Source: GWE2-42-39 sp942493345 (GTDB lineage: Bacteria; Bacteroidota; Bacteroidia; Bacteroidales; Prolixibacteraceae). Taken from it: a stretch of DNA of 64,000 nt. Under the pieces are notes generated by a model. That model did not search any database, was not told the DNA's origin, and was given only the letters and a program-made list of their open reading frames with translations. The stretch covers positions 992,001 through 1,056,000 of the forward strand of contig OW818695.1 of NCBI GenBank assembly GCA_942493345.1, given 5' to 3'. This document shows, piece by piece, positions 1 to 8,724 of the stretch (positions within the stretch are counted from its first letter, which is position 1; every line of letters starts with the position of its first letter). The translations under genes and the position numbers were made by a program.

Positions 1-620
1 AACCCGCTCCCTTTCGATGCAAGTGTTCCAATCACCTTGTATTTTCCACCGCCAATACTTACCGTTTTATTAATCGGATCCTCGTTCTTTTCAAATAATT
101 TCGAAATAATTCCATTGCCAAGCAAAACGACATTGCGTCCCGATTCAATATCATCATCAGAAAATGCCCGGCCCAGTTTTAACTCATGCCCGGCAGTATA
201 TAAATAATTATTGTCGATACCCTGTACGCTGATATTGGGATTGGTCTTTTTCTCTCCGTTTTTCAGGGTTCCCGTTCCGGTAGCATAAACCGAAAGCGAA
301 ACGGTTGCGGGAAAATCAAACTTTTCTTTAAATTCTTTTGCCTGATAATAATTAATGTATGAATAGTTCCTCGACCGATACCGGTTATTCCCAACCTGCA
401 CCCGCATACCGCGCGATGTTATTGTGAACGTGTTGGTACCCATAAAAGTAAATTCCTTGGTGATTGAACTCTTGATTGAATCAATTGCAGTCAGAATCCC
501 CACCAGCGCAGTCAAACCAATAGCTATTATTAATATAGTAAGAATGGTTCTTAGTAAGTTACTCCGGATCGACTGAAGTGCAATCCGGACGTTTTCTGTG
601 ATTATCCGCTGTATATACAT
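1..620 (-). CDS. MacB/FtsX-type ABC transporter permease, N-terminal part (cut by window edge)
   Basis: Reading the minus strand from an ATG at 620 gives an open frame of about 206 residues running off the left edge. It starts MYIQRIITENVRIALQSIRS, followed by a single hydrophobic helix (LLRTILTILIIAIGLTALVG), the usual start of MacB-like permeases, and then a periplasmic MacB_PCD domain with the typical stretch GRAFSDDDIESGRNVVLLGN. In this family the permease works with an ATP-binding partner and exports or mechanically couples substrates across the envelope. The remaining three membrane helices and the ATPase lie outside the window, so the substrate cannot be judged. Family assignment is firm; the specific role is unknown. 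Confidence 0.85.
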   Translation of the reverse strand, partial: MYIQRIITENVRIALQSIRSNLLRTILTILIIAIGLTALVGILTAIDSIKSSITKEFTFMGTNTFTITSRGMRVQVGNNRYRSRNYSYINYYQAKEFKEKFDFPATVSLSVYATGTGTLKNGEKKTNPNISVQGIDNNYLYTAGHELKLGRAFSDDDIESGRNVVLLGNGIISKLFEKNEDPINKTVSIGGGKYKVIGTLASKGSG

Positions 621-998
621 CTATATCTTATAAAATAGTCTACAAGCTATCGTTATTCATCGAACATATAAGCCATGTAATTTCAGAATAAATTACGAGA
701 GCTGCAAATGATTTTTTTCGACGTCCTGAATTTAAATTTTCGAACTGAATGAAACAATATTTCATGAAAAAGCAATCCGTTTATTCGATTATTCTTTAAT
801 CCCACGAAACCATGGAAATATATATTTATTTTAAGAAACGACTGATCAACACCTTACGGAGAGCTATTCCCGAATTAATCTTTTTTAACATTCAACGGCT
901 AACCTTTTATTTTTTTTTGCCGTTAAAGAATTCCGTTAGACTAATTTTGTATGGTTTTGTAATGCTGTTTTATTTAATATCAAGCATAATTTATTGGC
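621..998. other. Intergenic region, 378 bp, divergent promoters
   Basis: AT-rich stretch between two divergent genes. I see one convincing promoter (916-949, towards the gene at 999) and a short imperfect inverted repeat at about 679-698 whose sequence recurs at 36719-36739. A 67-codon reading frame at 812-1015 exists but contains that promoter and overlaps the next gene, so I do not regard it as coding. Nothing else is recognisable. Confidence 0.6.
916..949 (+). promoter_or_regulatory. Bacteroidota-type promoter for the gene at 999
   Basis: TTTG at 916-919 and TAATTTTG at 942-949, 22 bp apart, match the -33 TTTG / -7 TAnnTTTG consensus of Bacteroidota. The predicted transcript would start near 956, leaving a leader of about 43 nt. 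Confidence 0.6.
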
Positions 999-1526
999 AT
1001 GATATATATATTTAAAATCACAATAAACGAGAACTCAGGATTTATACGATTGATTGAAATTGATCCGGAAAACACATTTTCAACATTTCATTCCATCATA
1101 CAGCAAAATTTGAATTTCGATTCCGACCAACTAGCTTCCTTTTTTATTGTCGATGAAAGCTGGGACAAACGCATTGAGGTCACCATGATAGACATGGGAA
1201 GCAACGGGATTCCCGTTTTTACGATGAAAAAAACAAAAATCAAAGATTTAGTAAAAAAGAAAGGGCAGAAGCTCCTTTATATATTTGATTTCTTAAACGA
1301 CAGATCATTTTATATTGAACTAACAGAAATTTCTATGGAAAAAATTCTAAACGAACCAAAGGTTGCCTATCAGCAAGGGAAGGCACCAAAACAAGTTTTG
1401 ACGGAAGACGTAGAATTGATCGATGCAACAGACCGGGTTTTCGATTCATATCACGACTATGGTGATTTAGATGATTACACTGAAATTTTCGGAGAAATGG
1501 ACGATCTATTACAAGGGAGCAATTAA
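999..1526 (+). CDS. Plasmid pRiA4b ORF-3-like (IS1096 TnpR-like) protein
   Basis: 175 residues, acidic at the C-terminus (YHDYGDLDDYTEIFGEMDDL). The layout (an N-terminal half with IFKITINENSGFIRLIEID, a WDKRIEVTMIDMG segment, a YIFDFLNDRSFYIEL block, then an acidic tail) matches the pRiA4b ORF-3-like family, which is common in Bacteroidota as a single-copy gene next to miaA. No biochemical function is established for these chromosomal versions. The ATG at 999 is preceded by a good promoter at 916-949. It lies 155 bp before miaA, which has its own -7 box, so the two are probably separate transcripts. Family is fairly sure, role unknown. Confidence 0.75.
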   Translation: MIYIFKITINENSGFIRLIEIDPENTFSTFHSIIQQNLNFDSDQLASFFIVDESWDKRIEVTMIDMGSNGIPVFTMKKTKIKDLVKKKGQKLLYIFDFLNDRSFYIELTEISMEKILNEPKVAYQQGKAPKQVLTEDVELIDATDRVFDSYHDYGDLDDYTEIFGEMDDLLQGSN

Positions 1527-1656
1527 GTCTCTTCTTTTTACAGAGACACATTCGACAACTCACAACAGGGAGAGAATTTCAAGAAAGACAACAGACGAAA
1601 GCATTAACTTTTCCCCTTTAAAGGAAATGAGAAAGAGGCATTTATCCAGAATATTC

Positions 1657-1664
1657 TACCTTTG
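1657..1664 (+). promoter_or_regulatory. Promoter -7 box of miaA
   Basis: TACCTTTG, a perfect TAnnTTTG, ends 17 bp before the miaA ATG at 1682. No clear -33 TTTG is seen. The leader would be only about 10 nt. Confidence 0.5.
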
Positions 1665-1681
1665 TCGTACAAACGAGAAGG

Positions 1682-2593
1682 ATGGAAAAAACGTTAATTG
1701 TAGTTATCGGCCCGACAGGTATCGGGAAATCGGTAATCAGCCTGAAACTTGCACAACATTATAATACAGAAATAATTTCGGCCGACTCGCGGCAAATTTA
1801 CAAAGAGCTGTCAATCGGTACAGCCGTTCCTCCGGACGAAGACCTGCAAGCAGTGAAACACCACCTAGTTCAGACCATTTCAATCAGCGATTACTACAAT
1901 GCCAGCATGTTCGAAATGGATGTTTTGCAAAAGTTGGAACAGCTCTTTCCTTTGAAAAATCCACTGATCATGACTGGCGGATCAATGTTGTACGTTGACG
2001 CCGTGTGCAAAGGTATCGACGACCTGCCAACGGTCGATCAGGAAATACGCAATCAGTTAATTGAAGAATTTGAGAAAGACGGCATTGAAGCAATTCGTCT
2101 CCAGTTGAAACAACTCGACCCCGGTTATTACGAAAAAGTAGATTTAAAAAATCCGAAACGCATCCTGCATGCCCTGGAAATCTGCATGATGACCGGGAAA
2201 CCTTATTCCTCGCTTCGTTCCGAAACAACAAAAAAACGTCCTTTCAGAATTATAAAAATAGGACTGAATATGGAACGTGAAAAGTTATACAGTCGCATCA
2301 ACGAACGAGTATTTCAGATGGTAGAACAGGGACTTTTCGAAGAGGTCCGCAGCGTTTATCACCTGAAACATCTCAATTCGCTGAACACCGTTGGCTACAG
2401 GGAAATTTTTGCCCATTTCGACGGACGATCTACCCGCGACGAAGCGATAGAGCAAATCCAGAACAATTCGCGCAAATATGCACGAAAACAATTGACATGG
2501 TTTCGCCGGGATCCCGAAATCAACTGGTTCGAACCCGATCAATACGATGAAATTGTTGATTTCTTAAATTCATCGTTTAACTTTCGCGATTGA
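1682..2593 (+). CDS. miaA: tRNA dimethylallyltransferase MiaA
   Basis: Transfers a dimethylallyl group from DMAPP to N6 of A37 in tRNAs that read UNN codons, in the cytoplasm. 303 residues, the normal length. Near the N-terminus is the P-loop GPTGIGKS (about residues 10-17) followed by the conserved ISADSRQIY segment with the catalytic Asp. The C-terminal third carries the tRNA-binding RKYARKQLTWFRRD motif typical of MiaA. The gene is followed after 46 bp by a glycosyltransferase read in the same direction, possibly co-transcribed. Assignment is firm. Confidence 0.97.
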   Translation: MEKTLIVVIGPTGIGKSVISLKLAQHYNTEIISADSRQIYKELSIGTAVPPDEDLQAVKHHLVQTISISDYYNASMFEMDVLQKLEQLFPLKNPLIMTGGSMLYVDAVCKGIDDLPTVDQEIRNQLIEEFEKDGIEAIRLQLKQLDPGYYEKVDLKNPKRILHALEICMMTGKPYSSLRSETTKKRPFRIIKIGLNMEREKLYSRINERVFQMVEQGLFEEVRSVYHLKHLNSLNTVGYREIFAHFDGRSTRDEAIEQIQNNSRKYARKQLTWFRRDPEINWFEPDQYDEIVDFLNSSFNFRD

Positions 2594-2639
2594 TAAATAT
2601 GTTGCAATTTTGTTGATAGAATAATCATTCAGAAATAGA

Positions 2640-3770
2640 TTGTCAAAAATCAAAATCATAGGGCCAGCCTATCCATACCGGGGAGGCATTGCATCGGGCA
2701 ACGAGCGGTTGGCCGAAGAATTCATCAGGGAAGGACATCAGGTTGATATTGAAACGTTCACGGTTCAGTATCCTGCCATTTTATTCCCCGGAAAAACACA
2801 ATACGTTGACGGGCCTGCTCCCGAAAAACTGACAATCAGTCGGACCATCCACTCGATGAACCCCCTGAACTGGCTGAAAACCGGGCGACGTATCCGGTAC
2901 GAAAAACCTGATTTGGTCGTGGTTCGTTACTGGCTCCCGTTTCTGGCTCCCTGCCTGGGAACCATTATCCGTCTCATCCGAAAGAACAAACACAGTAAAA
3001 TTATTTGTCTGGCCGACAACGTGGTTCCGCACGAAAAACGCCCCGGCGATAAAATTCTGACCAGCTATTTCATGAACAGCATCGACGGGCTGGTTTCCAT
3101 GTCGCAGAAAGTACTCGACGACGCGCTTTCATTCAGAAATAAATTACCGGTGGAGCAAACTGTGCACCCGCTGTTCGATAATTTTGGAGAACGGATTAGC
3201 CGCGAAAAAGCATTGCTGGCATTGCAGCTCGATCCGAAATTTAGTTATCTGTTGTTTTTCGGGTTCATCCGCGACTACAAAGGACTTGATATTTTGCTGG
3301 AAGCCTTTGCTGACGAACGATTGCAAAAGTTGCCTCTCAAATTAATTGTGGCTGGCGAATTTTATTCAAAACCTGACAAATATCTTCAACTCATCAAAGA
3401 ACTTCAGTTGGAAAACCGGGTTGTCATGAGAACCGATTTCATTCCGAACAACCAGGTGAACCGGTATTTTTGCGCGGCAAACATTGTTGTTCAACCCTAC
3501 AAATCGGCCACCCAGAGCGGCGTCACCCAGATCGGGTTCCATTTTCACAAACCCATGCTGGTAACCAATGTTGGCGGGCTTTCAGAAATAATCCACCATA
3601 AGGAAATGGGATATGTTGTTGAACCCAATCCTTCAGAAATTGTCGATGCCCTGCTCGATTTCTTCAAAAACCAGAGAGAAGAGCAATTCAGCAAAAAAGT
3701 GGAAGAAGAAAAGAAAAAATTTGCATGGTCGTATATGACAAAAGCTATTTTCAACGTTTACAATACATGA
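2640..3770 (+). CDS. GT4-family glycosyltransferase
   Basis: 376 residues. The start is a TTG at 2640, giving MSKIKIIGPAYPYRGG; no ATG lies near and the GPAYPYRGG loop belongs at the extreme N-terminus of this family, so the TTG is preferred. The protein has the two Rossmann-like halves of GT-B enzymes; the C-terminal half contains LLFFGFIRDYKGLDILLEA and the donor-binding region QPYKSATQSGVTQIGF with a following GGLSEII. Such enzymes add a sugar to a lipid or glycan acceptor at the inner face of the membrane. The stop overlaps the start of gmhA (ATGA at 3767-3770), so the pair is translationally coupled, hinting at a role in heptose-containing or other surface glycan synthesis. The actual donor is not evident. 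Confidence 0.85.
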   Translation: MSKIKIIGPAYPYRGGIASGNERLAEEFIREGHQVDIETFTVQYPAILFPGKTQYVDGPAPEKLTISRTIHSMNPLNWLKTGRRIRYEKPDLVVVRYWLPFLAPCLGTIIRLIRKNKHSKIICLADNVVPHEKRPGDKILTSYFMNSIDGLVSMSQKVLDDALSFRNKLPVEQTVHPLFDNFGERISREKALLALQLDPKFSYLLFFGFIRDYKGLDILLEAFADERLQKLPLKLIVAGEFYSKPDKYLQLIKELQLENRVVMRTDFIPNNQVNRYFCAANIVVQPYKSATQSGVTQIGFHFHKPMLVTNVGGLSEIIHHKEMGYVVEPNPSEIVDALLDFFKNQREEQFSKKVEEEKKKFAWSYMTKAIFNVYNT

Positions 3771-4336
3771 TAAAAAGCCGGATACAAGCTGCCATTGAGA
3801 TAAAATCGAAAATTTTGTCCGACAAACTGCTGATCGCCAATATTGACGCGGCAGCCCGGTTAATTATTGCTGCATACCGAAAAGGCGGAAAAACTATTTT
3901 TTGCGGAAACGGCGGGAGCGCTGCCGATGCCCAGCACCTTGCCGCCGAGCTATCGGGCAAATTTTACCTCGACCGCCCACCCATCCCGGCCGAAGCATGC
4001 CATGTAAATTCTTCTTTCATGACGGCCTTTTCCAACGATTTCAATTTTGAAAACGCGTATGCCCGGTACATCGAATCGGTAGGAAAACCAGAAGATGTGC
4101 TGGTGGCCATTTCCACTTCCGGGAATTCGCAAAATGTGGTCAATGCACTATTGAAAGCCCGTGAATCGGGAATGGCAACCATTGCTATGACCGGTCTGTC
4201 GGGAGGAAAAATGAGAGAAGTCGCCGATTTGCTGATCAACATACCGTCGGAAGACACACCACGCATCCAGGAAGTCCACATCCTTGTGGGGCACATCATC
4301 TGCGAAATTGTGGAAGCCAAACTTTTTCAGGAATAA
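3767..4336 (+). CDS. gmhA: Sedoheptulose-7-phosphate isomerase-like SIS protein GmhA
   Basis: 189 residues from the ATG at 3767, which overlaps the stop of the upstream glycosyltransferase; a longer in-frame start at 3725 would lie inside that gene and is less likely. A single SIS domain carries the phosphosugar-binding signature FCGNGGSAADAQHLAAELSG and the second block AISTSGNSQNVVNAL. GmhA converts sedoheptulose 7-phosphate to D-glycero-D-manno-heptose 7-phosphate, the first step to ADP- or GDP-heptose. Other SIS isomerases share these motifs, but the length and AADAQHLAAELSGKF stretch favour GmhA. No hldE/gmhB partner is within the window. Confidence 0.9.
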   Translation: MIKSRIQAAIEIKSKILSDKLLIANIDAAARLIIAAYRKGGKTIFCGNGGSAADAQHLAAELSGKFYLDRPPIPAEACHVNSSFMTAFSNDFNFENAYARYIESVGKPEDVLVAISTSGNSQNVVNALLKARESGMATIAMTGLSGGKMREVADLLINIPSEDTPRIQEVHILVGHIICEIVEAKLFQE

Positions 4337-4467
4337 AAAAGCATCAATATCCAAACAGCCAGGTATTTCAGTTTTTTAGGCAAACGGAACCATCCTTGCA
4401 TAAATCTTTCAGAAAAAAATTATCTTTACTTTCGTTAAAATTCTAAAAACTACAGAAGGCTGAAGGG

Positions 4468-6693
4468 ATGGTTAATTTGCAAACGAAAGCGGAACAACGG
4501 CTCATTTCGGATTACTACGAGGAACTTGTAAAAGCTTGTGAAAACAAGGTTTCCGAGGATGGTATGCAACGGATTCAAAAAGCGTTTGAATTTGCAAACA
4601 ATGCCCATGCCGGAGTGAAGCGTAAATCGGGCGAACCATATATTATCCACCCGCTGGCCGTGGCCAAAATCGTTATCGAAGAAATTGGGCTTAGCGCAAC
4701 CAGTATTATTTCTGCCCTTTTGCACGATGTGGTGGAGGACACCGATTATACTCTGGATGATATCCGCAGCATGTTTGGCGACCGGATCGCGCTGATTGTC
4801 GATGGGTTGACAAAACTTAACGAAGAATTTACATCGCAAACCGACTCGAAACAGGCCACCAATTTCCGGAAGATGCTGATGACCTTGTCGGACGATGTGC
4901 GGGTGATCCTGATCAAACTGGCCGACCGGCTTCACAACATGCGGACACTCGATTCGATGCCCCCGCACAAGCAACTTAAAATCGCTGCCGAAACCCTTTA
5001 CATCTTTGCCCCTCTCGCCCACCGCCTCGGCCTTTACGCCATCAAAACCGAACTCGAAGATTTAAGCCTCAAATACAAAGACCCGGAAACATTTAACCAG
5101 ATTCATTTCAGGTTGCATAACCAAAGCGAAAAACGCACTTACCTGGTCAACGAATTCATCAAACCTATTTCGACCAAGCTGACTGAGGAGGGTTTCAATT
5201 TTACCATTACCGAGCGCCTGAAATCGATTTATTCGATCTGGAATAAAATGCAAAACAAGGGCGTTTCGTTTGATGAAGTTTATGACCTGATGGCCATTCG
5301 TATTGTCTTCGACCCGAAAAAAGGCATTTCCGAGAAACGACAATGTTTCGACATATTATCTTTGGTTACTGATATTTACAAACCCAAACCCGACCGAATC
5401 AGGGATTGGATTACTACGCCCAAGGTAAACGGCTACGAAGCATTGCATGTTACCGTAATGGGGCCGCAAGGGAAATGGGTTGAAGTACAAATCCGGACTT
5501 GCCGAATGGACGAAATTGCCGAACGCGGTTTTGCCGCCCATTATAAATACAAGGATAATAACAGTTCGATGGAAAACGAACTGGATAAATGGCTGGAAAA
5601 AATCAGAGAACTATTGCGCAACCCCGAATCGGATGCATTGGAATTTCTCGATGAATTTAAAATGAACCTGTTTTCTTCTGAAATTGTAGTTTTTACACCA
5701 AAAGGAAGAATGGTTTCCATGCCCAAAAATTCAACGGTTGTCGATTTCGCTTACGAGATACACACCGAACTGGGCGACCATTGCATCGGGGCAAAAATCA
5801 ATCACAAGCTGGTTCCGGTGTCACACACTCTTCAGAGCGGCGATCAGGTTGAAATTCTTACATCCAAAACACAAAATCCACAGCTTGATTGGCTAAAATT
5901 TTTGATCACGGCCAAGGCAAAAACCAAAGTAAAACAATCGTTCAAGCTCGACAAACGCAAAAACATCGAAAAAGGTCGTCAACTTATCGAAGACAAACTC
6001 AAAGAATACAACATCCTCCCCTCTTCTGACACCCTAAAAAAAATTACAGCCTATTACAATCTTTCCAATAAAGACCAACTTTACAAACAGGTAGGCATGG
6101 GCTTTTTAGACATCAACCAAATAGAGGAAGTACTGAAATCCCGCAGAAAAAACAAACTGGTAAAATACTGGAAGCTTTCGTTTGGAAATAAGGAGGAAGA
6201 GGAAGATGTAGAAAAACTTTTTTCAAAAATTGACAAAAAAACACCTTATCTTTTACAGGAAGACCCTGAATACAGCAACTATTCGCTGGCCCGATGCTGC
6301 AATCCCATTCCCGGCGACGATGTGGTGGGCTACATATCTGGTCCCGAACATGTAATTATTCACAAAAAAACCTGTCCCGAGGCTACCAAGCTGATGTCTC
6401 AGCAGGGAGACCAAGTTGTGACTGCCGAGTGGACCCGCTTTAAAAAACTTTCCTATCTATCCCGAATTAAATTAAGTGGCTTCGACCGCGTTGGGGTAGT
6501 CAACGAAGTAACCAACATCATTTCGAAACAGCACAATATCAACATGCGTACCGTCCGTTTCGACGCACACGACGGCATCTTTGAAGGCGACATGTACTTG
6601 TATATCCACAACCTTCAGGACTTAAGTGAACTCATATCCCGCCTTTTGAAAATCAAAGGAATAGACAAAGTCGAACGAATCGAACAGGTCTGA
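4468..6693 (+). CDS. rsh: Bifunctional (p)ppGpp synthetase/hydrolase (RelA/SpoT homologue)
   Basis: 741 residues, full length. Domain order: HD hydrolase (about 40-190, with the HD pair in ALLHDVVEDTDYT near residue 86), RelA/SpoT synthetase (about 240-360, with VNGYEALHVTV and VEVQIRT), TGS (about 390-455, FTPKGRMVSMPKNSTVVDFAY), a helical/conserved-Cys region (LARCCNPIPGDDVVGY, about 605-625) and a C-terminal ACT domain (about 660-738). Both catalytic halves look intact, so the protein should make and degrade the stringent alarmone in response to amino-acid or carbon starvation through ribosome contact. It has its own promoter region (131 bp from gmhA) and is followed by a Fur-family gene. 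Confidence 0.96.
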   Translation: MVNLQTKAEQRLISDYYEELVKACENKVSEDGMQRIQKAFEFANNAHAGVKRKSGEPYIIHPLAVAKIVIEEIGLSATSIISALLHDVVEDTDYTLDDIRSMFGDRIALIVDGLTKLNEEFTSQTDSKQATNFRKMLMTLSDDVRVILIKLADRLHNMRTLDSMPPHKQLKIAAETLYIFAPLAHRLGLYAIKTELEDLSLKYKDPETFNQIHFRLHNQSEKRTYLVNEFIKPISTKLTEEGFNFTITERLKSIYSIWNKMQNKGVSFDEVYDLMAIRIVFDPKKGISEKRQCFDILSLVTDIYKPKPDRIRDWITTPKVNGYEALHVTVMGPQGKWVEVQIRTCRMDEIAERGFAAHYKYKDNNSSMENELDKWLEKIRELLRNPESDALEFLDEFKMNLFSSEIVVFTPKGRMVSMPKNSTVVDFAYEIHTELGDHCIGAKINHKLVPVSHTLQSGDQVEILTSKTQNPQLDWLKFLITAKAKTKVKQSFKLDKRKNIEKGRQLIEDKLKEYNILPSSDTLKKITAYYNLSNKDQLYKQVGMGFLDINQIEEVLKSRRKNKLVKYWKLSFGNKEEEEDVEKLFSKIDKKTPYLLQEDPEYSNYSLARCCNPIPGDDVVGYISGPEHVIIHKKTCPEATKLMSQQGDQVVTAEWTRFKKLSYLSRIKLSGFDRVGVVNEVTNIISKQHNINMRTVRFDAHDGIFEGDMYLYIHNLQDLSELISRLLKIKGIDKVERIEQV

Positions 6694-6735
6694 AACGAAT
6701 TCTTTTAATAATCAGTCCGGATTAAAAAAAAACAT

Positions 6736-6743
6736 TATTTTTG
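6736..6743 (+). promoter_or_regulatory. Promoter -7 box of the Fur-family gene
   Basis: TATTTTTG, a full TAnnTTTG match, 26 bp before the ATG at 6769. No convincing -33 element is visible. Confidence 0.4.
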
Positions 6744-6768
6744 GTCTTTATTTAAAATTGGTTTAAGT

Positions 6769-7209
6769 ATGAATAACCATCAGACGAGGGAAACGGTGAA
6801 GACCATGTTCACAGAATACCTTGAGAGAAATGGACATCGAAAAACTCCGGAAAGGTTTGCAATTTTAGATGAAATATACTGTCGTGAAGGGCATTTCGAT
6901 ATTGAATCCCTTTATATTTCAATGAAAAACAAAAATTACCGGGTAAGTAGAGCCACCTTATACAATACCGTCGATTTACTTCTCGATTGCAAAATTGTTG
7001 TGAAGCACCAGTTTGGTAAAAACATTGCCCAATACGAACGGGCCATTGCAACCCTGCAACACGACCATTTTATTGATTTGCGCTCCGGCGAGGTATTCGA
7101 ATTCTACGATCCCCGTATCCGTGAAATCATTGAAGAAGTCTGTAAGAAAAACAATTTCAGGCTATCGCACCATACCCTTTATATTTACGGAGAAAACCTC
7201 GAACGTTAA
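6769..7209 (+). CDS. Fur-family transcriptional regulator lacking the CxxC zinc site
   Basis: 146 residues with the Fur winged helix (HRKTPERFAILDEIYCREGHFDIESLYISM, then RVSRATLYNTVDLLLDCKIV as recognition helix) and a C-terminal dimerisation domain. The regulatory HDH is present (TLQHDHFIDLRSGEVFEFYDPR), but the structural-zinc CxxC that usually follows HDHLIC is replaced by IDLRSG, and no second CxxC is seen at the C-terminus. Fur-family proteins repress metal uptake or oxidative-stress genes. Whether this one is Fur, Zur or PerR cannot be decided; the missing cysteines suggest a zinc-independent fold as known for some Fur proteins. A strong terminator follows at 7237. Confidence 0.88.
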   Translation: MNNHQTRETVKTMFTEYLERNGHRKTPERFAILDEIYCREGHFDIESLYISMKNKNYRVSRATLYNTVDLLLDCKIVVKHQFGKNIAQYERAIATLQHDHFIDLRSGEVFEFYDPRIREIIEEVCKKNNFRLSHHTLYIYGENLER

Positions 7210-7236
7210 GTAACTTTTAACTCATTATAAATTAGC

Positions 7237-7266
7237 ATCCTCTTTTTTACAAAGAGGATTTTTTTT
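7237..7266 (+). terminator. Rho-independent terminator after the Fur-family gene
   Basis: Perfect 9-bp stem (ATCCTCTTT at 7237-7245 with AAAGAGGAT at 7251-7259), 5-nt loop, then seven T. Confidence 0.85.
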
Positions 7267-7274
7267 GCCGTTTT

Positions 7275-7291
7275 GTACAAATAATTTGTAC
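7275..7291. promoter_or_regulatory. Perfect 17-bp palindrome upstream of purA (candidate operator)
   Basis: GTACAAATAATTTGTAC is an exact inverted repeat with a central A, placed just after the terminator and about 107 bp before the purA start. It is not followed by a T run and is too short to be a terminator, so an operator is the natural reading. The regulator is unknown. Confidence 0.4.
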
Positions 7292-7397
7292 TTTTAGATG
7301 CTAAATAAAAAGAATTTGGCTCCGCGGGAATTTGCTACAAAATTGGGTATAATTTCTGCGGTTTACTGTGTTTAAAAATCTGTAATCCAAAGTATAA

Positions 7398-8675
7398 ATG
7401 AAAGTAGATGTTCTATTGGGTCTTCAATGGGGAGACGAAGGAAAAGGGAAAGTGGTAGATGTTTTAACTCCGAAATACGATATGATTGCCCGTTTTCAGG
7501 GTGGCCCAAACGCAGGGCACACGCTGGAAGTGAACAACATCAAACAGGTTTTGCATTCCATTCCTTCAGGAATATTTCATGAAAACAAAGTGAACCTGAT
7601 TGGCAATGGCGTTGTACTCGATCCAATCACTTTTAAGAAAGAAATTGAGTCGATCAGCAGGTTGGGCATCGACCTTACCAAAAATCTCTTTATTTCGAAG
7701 AAAGCCCATTTGATCCTGCCAACCCATAAAATACTGGATGCTGCCTCCGAATCAGCAAAAGGCGACACCAAAATTGGCTCCACACTGAAAGGCATTGGCC
7801 CGACCTACCGCGATAAAATTGGGCGGGAAGGCCTACGTGTCGGCGATTTGCTCGAAAACTTCCAGGAAAAATATTCAACCCGAACAAAAGCCCATATCGA
7901 CCAGCTTGAAAATTATTACCATTTCGATTACAAAGAAATGCTTGAATCATGCGAAGCCGAATGGATGGAAGCCGTTGAAACGCTGAAGAAATACAATATT
8001 GTTGACAGCGAACATTTAATCAACGACTTTTTGGCAAATGGAAAATCGGTATTGGCCGAAGGGGCACAGGGAACTTTGCTCGACATTGATTTTGGTTCGT
8101 ACCCGTTTGTGACCTCGTCGAACACCATTTGCGCGGGGGCCTGTACCGGACTGGGTCTCGCCCCGCAGAAAATCGGCAAGGTTTTCGGCATTTTCAAAGC
8201 GTATTGCACCCGCGTAGGCATGGGGCCGTTCCCGACCGAACTGTTTGATGAAACCGGTCAAAAACTTCGCGAAGCCGGACGCGAATACGGCTCAACCACA
8301 GGCAGACCACGCCGTTGCGGCTGGCTCGACCTGGTTGCACTGAAATATTCGATTATGCTGAACGGCGCTACTGAACTGATTATGATGAAAGCCGATGTAA
8401 TGGACACCTTTGAAACCATCAAGATTTGCGTGGGCTACGAAATCGACGGAGAAGTAATCGAACAATTTCCATACGAGCTGAAAGACAATGTAAAACCGGT
8501 TTATGTGGAACTTCCCGGCTGGGAAACCGACCTGACAAAGCTGACTCATCAGGACGAATTTCCGGAGGAATTTAACAGCTACATGAGTTTTATTGAAGAC
8601 GAAGTAGGGGTTCCGATCACCATTGCTTCGGTGGGGCCAAACAGGGCACAGACAATCATACTCGAACAAGAATAA
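7398..8675 (+). CDS. purA: Adenylosuccinate synthetase PurA
   Basis: 425 residues, normal length. Joins IMP and aspartate using GTP to give adenylosuccinate, the first committed step to AMP, in the cytoplasm. The GTP-binding start DVLLGLQWGDEGKGKVVD is present, followed by FQGGPNAGHTLEV, the IGPTYRDKIGREG region, the EGAQGTLLDIDFGSYPFVTS switch region and TTGRPRRCGWLDLVALKY. The gene stands alone, with a hairpin immediately behind it (8681-8705), and faces the terpenoid cluster tail to tail. Confidence 0.98.
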   Translation: MKVDVLLGLQWGDEGKGKVVDVLTPKYDMIARFQGGPNAGHTLEVNNIKQVLHSIPSGIFHENKVNLIGNGVVLDPITFKKEIESISRLGIDLTKNLFISKKAHLILPTHKILDAASESAKGDTKIGSTLKGIGPTYRDKIGREGLRVGDLLENFQEKYSTRTKAHIDQLENYYHFDYKEMLESCEAEWMEAVETLKKYNIVDSEHLINDFLANGKSVLAEGAQGTLLDIDFGSYPFVTSSNTICAGACTGLGLAPQKIGKVFGIFKAYCTRVGMGPFPTELFDETGQKLREAGREYGSTTGRPRRCGWLDLVALKYSIMLNGATELIMMKADVMDTFETIKICVGYEIDGEVIEQFPYELKDNVKPVYVELPGWETDLTKLTHQDEFPEEFNSYMSFIEDEVGVPITIASVGPNRAQTIILEQE

Positions 8676-8680
8676 ATACG

Positions 8681-8705
8681 AAAAGGGGCTTCAAAAGTCC
8701 CTTTT
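8681..8705. terminator. Hairpin terminator between convergent purA and the cyclase gene
   Basis: 11-bp stem (8681-8691 with 8695-8705) closing on a CAA loop, one G-T pair, with A4 at the base on the left and T4 on the right, so it can serve either strand. It sits in the 49-bp gap between the two stop codons. Confidence 0.65.
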
Positions 8706-8724
8706 CCATTTTCCAAAAGCATTG

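Noticed and set aside
812..1015. 67-codon reading frame before the pRiA4b-like gene
   Set aside because: Contains the promoter at 916-949, overlaps the next gene and has no family resemblance; composition is simply AT-rich intergenic sequence.
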